Shown piece by piece: positions 59,601-64,000 of a DNA stretch of 64,000 nt. The DNA lies in contig BSYO01000004.1 of the NCBI GenBank assembly GCA_033239525.1, positions 23,722,037 through 23,786,036 on the forward strand. Direction: 5' to 3'. Source of the stretch: Nepenthes gracilis. Taxonomy: Eukaryota > Streptophyta > Magnoliopsida > Caryophyllales > Nepenthaceae. Position 1 is the first letter of the stretch, and each line of letters opens with the position of its first letter. Below the pieces are notes generated by a model that searched no databases, was not told where the DNA came from, and saw only the letters and a list, made by a program, of their open reading frames with translations. The translations under genes were made by a program, and so were the position numbers.

Positions 59601-61116
59601 GCATAGCTTGTACGCTCTATTTCGAAGGATTACCGAGAAATTGAACAGTCCCTTCTAATCTGGAGAGAGCTTATTCCTATTTGTAGCTTTGTCGGTTGCC
59701 TCTACACTCCATGTGGAGTTGTCATGCCCGCCGACCAATGGCAGTCCAGTCAACCCACGCAAAAAGACATTTAGCCCCTGTCGGCCACCACCAACCACAA
59801 TCACATCACCACCACAATTTGACATCTGACACAGTAGCTCCCGTCAACGCCCCAACGGCCGGCGAAGCCCAGTGGAGCATGAGTCGTCCCTTTGGCATCA
59901 AAACCTTATCTGCGAAGTGCTATAAATTTTTTCACCCTTCACGGGATAAGGGATCAAACAATGCCGAGTGGAAAAGCCACCCTCGAGCAAGACTCAACAG
60001 CTAAGAAAGAATCAAACTCTCCTTCCCTATACAGCTTTTTCTCCTCCTCACAAAGATACTCCCCGTCAAGTGTAACCTAGCGAGCAACTTACTGAGTGCA
60101 TAACATCACTGAGTGCATACTCCACTTTTCTAAGTTGCTCCCTGTCGAACGCTCTACAGGAGCTCATGCCTCCTCTTTCAATCCCCGTAAACGTGCATTA
60201 CTATATTCTTTCTCATACTCATCGTATCTTTCTATTCTGTTGAAAAGAAATTAGACTTGAACGTCGGAGGATAAATTAGGGAGCAAATCCCGCCAATCCT
60301 CTGACCTTTTATTTATAATTTGTGCTGCGCAGATACCAGGTTAGCAATAACGGAGACCGAACCCGCTCTAGTTTAATCCACGTCGGAAGATTGAGTGGCT
60401 TTCTAATCCGTACCATAACCCGGACACTAGGGATGCACCAATACCTTTTTTTTTATATCAGTGGATAGTGTTCACATCATACCCCTTCACGTGAGTAGTG
60501 AATGCCCTTTAAGCTAAGACGGTGAACCTAGCATTAGCTATTATGTAGTGAAGAATAAAAAGGGCAACGTAGTGTATAAAGCTCTCATGTAGTGGTATAT
60601 AGAGGTGTTAGATGTATAGAACATATTCTTGCGTGTGCTGAACCATAATTTTGAAATAAATGAGGTATTGCGACTCTAGACCACTCAACGAGGTTCTAAT
60701 ACTACCCCTAATCATTTACCCAAAAACAATAAATGTTCGGTGATAGGGCAATAAAAGATTATTTTTCTTTTGTCCATTGAGGCCCACTGGCCTTCTCCAA
60801 GAAGGATTATCTAGGATTATATCAATCAACTGGGATATCAAATTCCAAACTCAGAACAGGTATCATATGCAATAAACAAGAGAGAAGAATTTGAAAAAGC
60901 ATCCGACGAAGAGTATCAATAATGAGATGGTCAAAATCATACCCTCCACCGCCTCAGTGACTCAAAGGAAGCATTCTTTGTATTGGCAATATCGAATGGA
61001 TCCACAAATCCATCATCTTGGGCAGCATTGTCATCAGCCCCAACCTCGATGTCATTTTCCGATGGCAGGTTAGACGACAATGGATATGGCTCCGGGAACG
61101 GACGGGCTCCGGTCAT
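25491..61116 (-). CDS. ACA9: Autoinhibited plasma-membrane Ca2+-ATPase, ACA9-like
   Basis: This P2B-type pump exports Ca2+ from the cytosol, using ATP and one or more H+, and is switched on by calmodulin binding to its N terminus. Arabidopsis ACA9 acts at the pollen plasma membrane in tube growth and fertilisation. I assembled 33 exons. They join in frame to 1,092 residues, against about 1,086 for ACA9. Landmarks are the calmodulin-binding region at about 55-80, TGES at 317, PEGLP at 447, DKTGT at 490 (phosphorylated Asp), KGAAE at 610, TGDGTNDAP at 796, and ten membrane segments. The start is the ATG at 61116, because an in-frame TGA lies 39 bases upstream. All introns are GT-AG except intron 21, which is GC-AG. 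The gene spans 35.6 kb because of repeats in introns 1, 7, 18, 20 and 24. The last exon carries a 10-residue tandem duplication. ACA8 and ACA10 are the closest alternatives. Gene order favours ACA9. Confidence 0.93.
25517..25576. repeat. 30-bp tandem duplication in the last ACA9 exon
   Basis: GTTGAAATGGCTTCAGGACG and the ten bases after it occur at 25517-25546 and again at 25547-25576, with near-identity. The length is a multiple of three, so the protein gains ten residues near its C terminus without a frame change. Confidence 0.9.
26484..26763. repeat. ATATCG-rich MITE-like repeat, ~280 bp
   Basis: Lies in ACA9 intron 30. The left end is CGGATGAAAAATATCGGATT. The reverse complement of the right end is ATAGATGAAAAGATCGGCCG, an imperfect 14-bp terminal inverted repeat. 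The interior is rich in ATATCGG words. Confidence 0.65.
27095..27109 (+). repeat. G15 homopolymer beside an ACA9 splice donor
   Basis: A run of fifteen G on the plus strand (C15 in the transcript) begins about ten bases downstream of the exon 29 donor, in the 108-base intron 29. Long G tracts are rare in AT-rich plant introns and error-prone to sequence. Confidence 0.8.
29035..30030 (+). mobile_element. ATT-core MITE-like element, copy B (~1 kb)
   Basis: Inserted in ACA9 intron 24. The left end is CCCATGTTTGGTTCACGGAA and the right end is CCAGCAACCAAACGTACC. The left arm (29068-29235) is a row of five hairpins. The core at about 29237-29850 is an interrupted (ATT)n microsatellite of roughly 600 bp. 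The right arm matches copy A, with CTATTCCCACCTTATTCCTC, CTGCAAACCAAACAATGGAA and TTCCCTGGAATAACTATTC. It encodes no protein. Translated frames across the core are runs of Ile, Tyr or Leu and are spurious. Confidence 0.75.
29068..29235 (+). repeat. Five consecutive hairpins in the left arm of copy B
   Basis: Perfect 32-bp palindrome at 29068-29099, centred on CCCGCGGG. Second hairpin: arms 29125-29136 and 29140-29151. Third: arms of seven bases around 29150-29167 (TTCCCG-taaaa-CGGGAA). Fourth: arms 29171-29182 and 29184-29195. Fifth: arms of 13 bases at about 29206-29235. Stems share the word GGAAT/ATTCC but differ from each other. Confidence 0.85.
30200..34260 (-). CDS. ACA9: ACA9 exons 19-24: nucleotide-binding domain
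   Basis: Exons are 34195-34260, 34005-34103, 32152-32262, 31473-31643, 30610-30669 and 30200-30364. They encode [20 protein letters not shown], then [15 protein letters not shown], then [20 protein letters not shown] (the KGAAE of the ATP pocket), then [17 protein letters not shown] and [19 protein letters not shown], then [20 protein letters not shown]. The donor of exon 21 is AAG|GCAAGT (GC at 32151-32150), a classic GC-AG junction; every alternative nearby GT breaks the frame. Confidence 0.92.
32508..33157. repeat. Tandem duplication in ACA9 intron 20, second copy deletion-rich
   Basis: Copy 1 is about 32508-32875 and copy 2 about 32876-33157. Both run from AAAAAAACAACATTATTTAG through GGACATACAATTAA, CATCCCAAATCCAAATGGAG and AGGTAGCCTCCACC. 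Copy 2 differs almost only by missing short stretches of 1-20 bases scattered along its length, with few substitutions. Confidence 0.85.
33330..33605. repeat. ATATCG-rich MITE-like repeat in ACA9 intron 20
   Basis: The left end contains CCACTGATGAAAATGTTG, and the right end, reverse-complemented, reads GTGTCATGAAATAAAATATC. Interior words include GGATATATCGCAATTTTGTC and AATATCGGAAAATATTGG. Eroded terminal inverted repeat. Confidence 0.55.
35341..35364 (+). repeat. Poly-T tract in ACA9 intron 18
   Basis: A run of about two dozen T on the plus strand (poly-A in the transcript). No retroposed gene is recognisable beside it. Intron 18 (34261-36718) otherwise shows no element I can name. Confidence 0.6.
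36719..39451 (-). CDS. ACA9: ACA9 exons 8-18: actuator, TM3-TM4, phosphorylation site
   Basis: Exons are 39381-39451, 39205-39288, 39052-39129, 38900-38971, 37961-38044, 37787-37869, 37586-37694, 37453-37508, 37319-37361, 37120-37203 and 36719-36856. Actuator domain: [20 protein letters not shown], then [12 protein letters not shown] with the dephosphorylation loop TGES. TM3 is [21 protein letters not shown]4 contains [20 protein letters not shown]. Exon 17 encodes [13 protein letters not shown] with the phosphorylated Asp. Exon 18 encodes [18 protein letters not shown]. Confidence 0.93.
39690..42296 (+). mobile_element. 2.6-kb solo LTR with 5-bp target duplication
   Basis: Begins TGTAATATCCCGAATTTTTT and ends GGTTCGGGTTCGTGACA, so it has TG...CA ends. 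It is flanked on both sides by GGTGA (39685-39689 and 42297-42301), a perfect 5-bp target duplication. No gag or pol is present. A GC-rich stretch at about 40010-40600 has open frames on both strands with biased composition, and resembles the leader zone of long LTRs rather than a gene. Length and ends recall Ty3/gypsy chromovirus (Del/Tekay) LTRs. A related LTR in the opposite orientation lies at 62532-64000. It sits in ACA9 intron 7, antisense to the gene. Confidence 0.85.
42611..44493 (-). CDS. ACA9: ACA9 exons 2-7: regulatory N terminus to TM2
   Basis: Exons are 44377-44493, 44245-44284, 43864-43973, 43654-43785, 43477-43566 and 42611-42680. Exon 2 encodes [20 protein letters not shown], the calmodulin-binding and autoinhibitory segment. 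Exon 4 and exon 5 encode [18 protein letters not shown] and [16 protein letters not shown], then [17 protein letters not shown]. Exon 6 has TM1 ([20 protein letters not shown]). Exon 7 has TM2 ([15 protein letters not shown]). Confidence 0.93.
45575..45690. repeat. ATATCG-type repeat, truncated copy
   Basis: Begins ATGGTTGAAAATATCAGCCG, followed by ATTCATCTCGATATTGG, matching the left end of the copy at 26484 (GATTCATCTCGG). The right part is missing. Confidence 0.6.
46050..46508. repeat. AT-rich ~250-bp array, left half
   Basis: Contains units with the order ATAAAG-TA-AATA, AATTTTATACCTAAAATTCA, TAGATCTATAGTATAAAAG, and AAAGATTCATTATTAAATAA. The same order of words recurs at 57047-57660 beyond the retrotransposon. 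I infer one array that was split by the insertion. Confidence 0.6.
46509..47150 (-). repeat. 3' LTR of the Tat-type element
   Basis: Matches 56423-57046 along its whole length. Shared words include TTGTGATACGAATAGGAAG or variant, CTTCTCCCAAAAAATTGTCC, GACTATGCCCAGGC, CAATGAGAATATTGGGCCCC and ACCACCGGTAAC. Inner end near 47150 reads CCCATTA where the 5' LTR has CCCATCA. Confidence 0.9.
47257..47529. repeat. 40-bp minisatellite, about 6.5 units
   Basis: Units start exactly every 40 bases, at 47281, 47321, 47361, 47401, 47441, 47481 and 47521 (TGGCTAACAGCATTTGTCCG followed by AGGACTTACACTTAGTCCGA). Divergence between units is about 5-15%. The array lies between the antisense ORF and the 3' LTR of the Tat element, that is, in its 3' untranslated region. 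Confidence 0.95.
47797..49760 (+). pseudogene. Antisense ORF of the Tat element (Transposase_28-like), broken
   Basis: Runs opposite to gag-pol. It starts [20 protein letters not shown], then [20 protein letters not shown] and [20 protein letters not shown], followed after a frameshift near 47985 by [17 protein letters not shown]. This is the pattern of the 'putative gypsy type transposon' domain (PF04195): IP, ERAC-like, P-G-V-VYE, then FPL. Later pieces are Lys-rich (48497-48679), acidic Ala/Val/Glu-rich (48810-49169) and coiled-coil-like (49282-49698). An AATAAA at about 49806 could serve as its polyadenylation signal. It carries several stops and frameshifts. The function of these antisense ORFs is unknown. 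Confidence 0.75.
50440..51760 (-). pseudogene. Integrase region of the Tat element, broken
   Basis: From 51760 downwards: a linker with [19 protein letters not shown], then the zinc-finger half [12 protein letters not shown], the catalytic core [20 protein letters not shown] and [17 protein letters not shown], then [19 protein letters not shown], and the C-terminal YYNKKVKAR followed, after a stop, by [20 protein letters not shown]. It is split into at least four frames by stops and frameshifts. Confidence 0.88.
51757..52134 (-). pseudogene. Additional RNase H domain of the Tat element
   Basis: Contains [39 protein letters not shown] and [14 protein letters not shown]. The D...E...D spacing and the NNVAEYEAL-like block match the archaeal-type RNase H that Tat-lineage retrotransposons carry after the ordinary RT-linked RNase H. 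Confidence 0.85.
52492..53880 (-). pseudogene. Reverse transcriptase of the Tat element, interrupted
   Basis: From 53880 downwards: [59 protein letters not shown], then the active-site block [13 protein letters not shown] and [16 protein letters not shown]. The frame is then interrupted by an ATT-core element (52792-53354). It resumes with [20 protein letters not shown] and [20 protein letters not shown], leading into the RNase H connection. Confidence 0.88.
52792..53354 (-). mobile_element. ATT-core MITE-like element, copy C, nested in RT
   Basis: The plus-strand left end is GGTACGTTTGGTGAAAATGA and the right end is CCAACCAAACGCAGGCC. It is inverted relative to copies A and B: the core reads as (AAT)n (about 52972-53150) and the hairpin arm is on the right (AAATAAATATT-ttcatga-GAATATTTATTT near 53235-53265). 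The left arm matches the right arms of A and B (GGAATTAGTATTCCATTATT, GAATAGTATGAGAAATAAGG). It splits the RT coding sequence between KCTFG and KFLGF. Confidence 0.78.
54593..56070 (-). pseudogene. gag region of the Tat element, broken
   Basis: Capsid-like part at about 55150-55560: [49 protein letters not shown] and [14 protein letters not shown]. Zinc-knuckle-like part at 54593-55093: [20 protein letters not shown], then [20 protein letters not shown], typical of plant Tat gag C-termini. Several stop codons and frame changes are present. The protease that should follow (about 53900-54590) is not recognisable with confidence. Confidence 0.8.
56423..57046 (-). repeat. 5' LTR of the Tat-type element
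   Basis: Partner of 46509-47150. The minus-strand sequence just past its inner end starts TTGGCGATGTC, in the position of a primer-binding site and with a TGGCG core, but too degenerate to assign a tRNA. Confidence 0.9.
57047..57660. repeat. AT-rich ~250-bp array, right half
   Basis: Two or more units with GACAAAGTTATAATACTATT / GATAAAGTTATAATACTATG, AATTCATAGATATATGGTAT and AAAGACTCCTTATTGGATAA. Continuation of the array at 46050-46508 across the retrotransposon insertion. Confidence 0.65.
57670..58495 (+). pseudogene. hAT-type transposase relic (BED/DUF659 family)
   Basis: A decayed frame starts ATGTCAACATTAAATACACG (57674). The products include [11 protein letters not shown] after a diverged BED-type C-x2-C segment, then [19 protein letters not shown], and further on [15 protein letters not shown] and [10 protein letters not shown]...[13 protein letters not shown], which match the start of the hAT DUF659 domain. 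It contains several stops and frame changes. The rest of the transposase is missing. In ACA9 intron 1. Confidence 0.6.
58496..59300. other. GC-richer unidentified DNA in ACA9 intron 1
   Basis: Much richer in G+C than its surroundings, with open frames of up to 128 codons on both strands. I recognise no protein in any of them. It may be untranslated or LTR sequence of the second gypsy-type element whose integrase end follows. Confidence 0.4.
59530..59700 (-). pseudogene. Integrase C-terminal fragment of a second Tat-like element
   Basis: On the minus strand: [20 protein letters not shown], then [17 protein letters not shown], the usual end of gypsy integrases. It resembles the same segment of the full element ([18 protein letters not shown]). 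The upstream part is cut off at about 59700, where different repeat DNA starts. Confidence 0.75.
59722..60445 (+). repeat. LTR-like fragment
   Basis: Starts near TGTCATGCCCGCCGACC and ends near GACACTAGGGATGCACCA. Its final 150 bases (AATCCTCTGACCTTTTATTT, then GAGTGGCTTTCTAATCCG) match the right end of the repeat at 13190-14245. I infer two LTRs of one family. No target duplication was found. Confidence 0.45.
60446..60942. other. ACA9 intron 1, right part
   Basis: Intron sequence next to exon 1. No frame or element recognised. Confidence 0.4.
60943..61116 (-). CDS. ACA9: ACA9 exon 1 (N-terminal 58 residues)
   Basis: Encodes [16 protein letters not shown] at the start and [20 protein letters not shown] at the end, directly followed by the donor GTATGA. 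Joined to exon 2 it gives [18 protein letters not shown], the calmodulin-binding boundary of the ACA8/9/10 group. It lies 16.4 kb from exon 2 and is easy to miss. The longer frame on the opposite strand here (60983-61288) is a shadow. Confidence 0.93.
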
Positions 61117-62369
61117 CGAGTATGAGTCTTCTCCGTCAATGCCTTCGCGTTTTCACAGTGTAGGCAAGGGGAAATGGATGGTACTGCTCCCGAAGAATAA
61201 AAAAAAAGGAGCCACTTCGATCGTTAAAATAAATGACAATGTTTTATTTGGAATAACAACAACGATAACAGCCAAAAAACAACAATGAAAACAACAATCA
61301 GGGAGAAGGGCAGTCACTGCCAAAATAGTAAAATCAGAAGAAAAGAAAAAAATATTTGAGCGATTGCTGTTCATCCTCAATGTCAGCGAATGGTTTGGAG
61401 AGAGCGTCGGGTTTCCGCGCTCTCCCTCTCTGTCTCTATCATCCATCTTTCTCCGCAGGTTCAGAGAATAAAAAGATTTGTCTCTTCTACTACGAAATAT
61501 CTGTCAAAAGATTCAGGGGGAAAAAAAAAATTGTAAAGAGTGAACAAACGGAACCTGTAGTTAAATCAAAAAACTGTGGATAAACACGGCTGTTTCGAAC
61601 ATCCCAATTCTGACGGAGCAAGGCAACACTTTTTCCCTGACTAAATGAGCATTTTGAGTGTTGGAATGAGTGTTGTTCGTCATGAGTTGTTGCTCGATCT
61701 CCACAGGTCCCTCTGTTGAAGCAATTAGCCACACTCGATGCCAAACGAATCAGCGCCGTAAATGGCTGCCCAAAATTCTGCACGCACATACTCCAATTTG
61801 TACGCGAATTCAAATTCGACAAAATTGACAGCGATTCTGACGAGTCGACCTTATTTTCTCGTGTGTTGACAAGAGAAGTTTCTCCGAAACTTCCACGCCG
61901 TGGACGCTTCGAATAACCCCGTGGAAGCCACGTTCGAATGTCGGACGTGGGCCGGTGGCTGACTAAGGTTCCATTTTTTAAAAATAATGAATGTCGTTTT
62001 CTTTAATTTAAATTATTTATTTTCAAATAACGTGATATTCGCTTATTAAAAAGCATATTAATAAGCATAAGAGAGAGCGCTTGAATCATCTTAATATTGT
62101 CCTTTTTTGCTTTTTTTTTTTTTTTGTTAAATGTCGTCCTCTCCTCCTACCGAGAAGGAAGAGATTTTAAAAAAATAATAAGCGGTTAATATTTTTTACC
62201 AACCGCTTAAAAAATCATCCCAATCAATGAGAATATATCATTTGGCCGACAGTTCCTAACTGATAATAAAGTCCGTTGAACTAGATAGTAGAAGAAAATT
62301 ATTTCAATTGATTAAAACTAGATCCATCTTCCTTCAAAAAATAAATCGCTCATAAGACTATCGGGCTCA
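61117..62369. other. Leader and promoter region of ACA9
   Basis: An in-frame TGA at 61153-61155 bounds the coding start. The DNA to about 61920 is of mixed composition and may include the 5' leader. From about 61970 it becomes AT-rich. No TATA box was assigned. Confidence 0.4.
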
Positions 62370-62531
62370 CATACCGACTTTGGGCTATATGAGTCGATTA
62401 AGTCTCTATATTTTTATAGGCTGAACCTTTGACGGGTTCTCTCCTCCCGCCGTTAGCAATTATACTTATCACTAGTCTCCCATACCGGAAGGCTTAAAAT
62501 TCAGTATTCTGGTATAATGTCTGAGGATAGT
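62370..62531. repeat. Fragment of a Tat-like LTR junction
   Basis: Contains CTCCCATACCGGAAGGCTTA and CTGGTATAATGTCTGAGGAT. These parallel CCCCATACCAGGACGCCTGA and GATATGATGTCTAAAGAC at 47155-47215, just inside the 3' LTR of the full Tat element. It is cut by the LTR that begins at 62532. Confidence 0.45.
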
Positions 62532-64000
62532 TGTCAAGACCCGGGAATACAACGTATGCAGGTCAAAAATAAAATCAATAATAATATTTTCATCAACCAT
62601 AATAACCCAACTCGGGTGTGACAATCATACACATGCAGGACCCAATATAAATAAAATCCGCACAGATCTCATCGGATAAGAATCCGGACAAACATAATAC
62701 ATATCTGCCAACTACGATCGCATGATCGTGAAATTTACAACAACTCATCAACATAATACTATAACTTTAATATTTTATATACAATGATCAAGGCCATCAT
62801 CTGGCCAGAAATAATAACCATAACACATCCTCGAGACTAGAAATATATCAAATATAACATCTCCACTCGCCAAAAGGAATATCCGAACCCGATCACGTCC
62901 GAACTCCTGCAAGCGTATCCAAGCCATTGGTCTGAACGGATAAAACATGAAAACATGAGCCTAGAGCTTAGCAAGTATCATCGTATAAAAAAAGTACTCA
63001 TAAATCAGGAACAGGGATATCGCATAACAATCACGTAAAACAAAACACCATGTTCGTGAAATCCATGAAAATCGAGAAGATGTCTCGTACTAAATCATCG
63101 TCCGTATTAAACAGTCCCTCTATGATATATTCATAATAAATAACGATCCGGTCAAATCTTATAGACGATATCATATTATATGATCCAAGGACACATACGC
63201 CGCAACCGTCACCACATCCATGTGGGACACAAACCATCGTCCGGATTTAAATCTCATAATGCAGAAATCGAGAGAAGACCGCCGGAACTAAAACATAAAT
63301 CAAAACATGTTCCGGGTTTATCACGTATTCATATGTACGAGACATTTCTATTGCCCATCCGTGGGCCAAATCACGTAACTCAAATCACAGTACACCCAAA
63401 TACGTGCAGAAATACAAAGCATTCACGAAATCGGAGAACCAAAAATCAATGATACCAACTTGAGGAAGGGTTACCCTTGTCCAGTAATTACGGCTATATC
63501 GACTGTGATTTAAGCCAGCAACTTAAGGCTCGGTTACGGTTTAGGCCGAGCTCAAGGCCGTCAATATCTCTGTCTCCCATGTATTAGGAACTTGCTCATG
63601 TGTTTTACCACCACGGCTTTGGTGCAACATCATTTTAGTTATATATTAGGGCGTCCGAATATATTAGTTTTAAATCGATGGTTCTCAATTAAATACACAG
63701 TGGGCCAGCAGCTTAAGGCTCGGATACGGTTTAGGCCAGTAGCTCAAGGCCATCAATGTACTCTGTCTCCCATAGATTAAGAACTTGCTCACTATGTTTT
63801 ACCACCCACGGCTTTGGGTGCAACCTCAAGTTTTAGTTATATATTAGGACGTCCGAATATATTAGTTTTTTAAATCACAATTCCTTACGATGGTTCTCAA
63901 TTAAATACACAAAGCGTGTGTCAAATCAAAAGTCTCAACCTTCCTTCCGGCAGAAGTAGCCTATTATATACGTCCCCGTCGGGACTAAGCGTCCCCGTCG
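62532..64000 (-). repeat. Long LTR related to the 2.6-kb solo LTR, cut by the window edge
   Basis: Starts TGTCAAGACCCGGG, the reverse complement of a CCCGGGTCTTGACA end. Words such as CGGGTGTGACAA, ATCCGGACAAAC, CAACTTGAGGAAGGGTTA and GTTTTACCACCCACGGCTTT correspond, in reverse, to the solo LTR at 39690-42296. Only part is inside the window, so a complete element cannot be excluded. Confidence 0.65.
63514..63915. repeat. 190-bp tandem duplication inside the right-edge LTR
   Basis: Copy 1 starts at 63514 (GCCAGCAACTTAAGGCTCGG) and copy 2 at 63704 (GCCAGCAGCTTAAGGCTCGG). Both continue through TACGGTTTAGGCC, CTCTGTCTCCCAT and CGTCCGAATATATTAG. Copy 1 lacks several short stretches present in copy 2. 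Confidence 0.8.

Noticed and set aside
60983..61288. 101-codon plus-strand frame
   Set aside because: It is the opposite strand of ACA9 exon 1 and its leader. The minus-strand reading gives the conserved [12 protein letters not shown]...RRWR sequence.

Overview
This window is nuclear DNA of a flowering plant, most likely a dicot. Its genes are intron-rich with GT-AG junctions and AT-rich introns, it encodes chloroplast, Golgi and plasma-membrane proteins of land-plant families, and it is full of LTR retrotransposons, MITE-like elements and microsatellites. I cannot name the species. No RNA gene and no CRISPR array was found.

Four host genes are present. From left to right they are: GLUTRBP, the glutamyl-tRNA reductase-binding protein of chloroplasts (+, 2338-5935, five exons); a single-exon EXO70 exocyst subunit with one in-frame stop codon (-, 7370-9406); an MSR-type O-fucosyltransferase-like protein linked to mannan synthesis (+, 14991-24187, six exons); and an autoinhibited plasma-membrane Ca2+-ATPase of the ACA8/9/10 group, best matching ACA9 (-, 25491-61116). 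I assembled the ACA9-like gene from 33 exons. They join in frame to 1,092 codons and retain every catalytic motif. From memory, Arabidopsis carries ACA9, MSR1 and GLUTRBP/PGR7 as consecutive genes (At3g21180, At3g21190, At3g21200), so this is conserved gene order with an extra EXO70 gene between two of them.

The rest is mostly repeats lodged in introns. ACA9 intron 1 is 16.4 kb and holds a complete but decayed Ty3/gypsy Tat-type element (46509-57046), an hAT transposase relic and pieces of a second Tat-like element. The Tat element runs on the minus strand and has two LTRs, gag, RT, an extra RNase H, integrase, an antisense ORF of the Transposase_28 type, and a 40-bp minisatellite next to its 3' LTR. 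ACA9 intron 7 holds a 2.6-kb solo LTR with a perfect 5-bp target duplication. A relative of that LTR fills the right edge of the window. MSR intron 3 (5.9 kb) contains further LTR-like and tandem-repeat DNA.

Two dispersed non-autonomous families stand out. One has short terminal repeats, a hairpin-rich end and a long (ATT)n core, with three copies. The other is about 150-280 bp, rich in the word ATATCG, with ends resembling GATGAAAATATCGG and at least six copies, all in introns. Several tandem duplications also have one copy that is a deletion-riddled version of the other, which may be biological or an assembly artefact.
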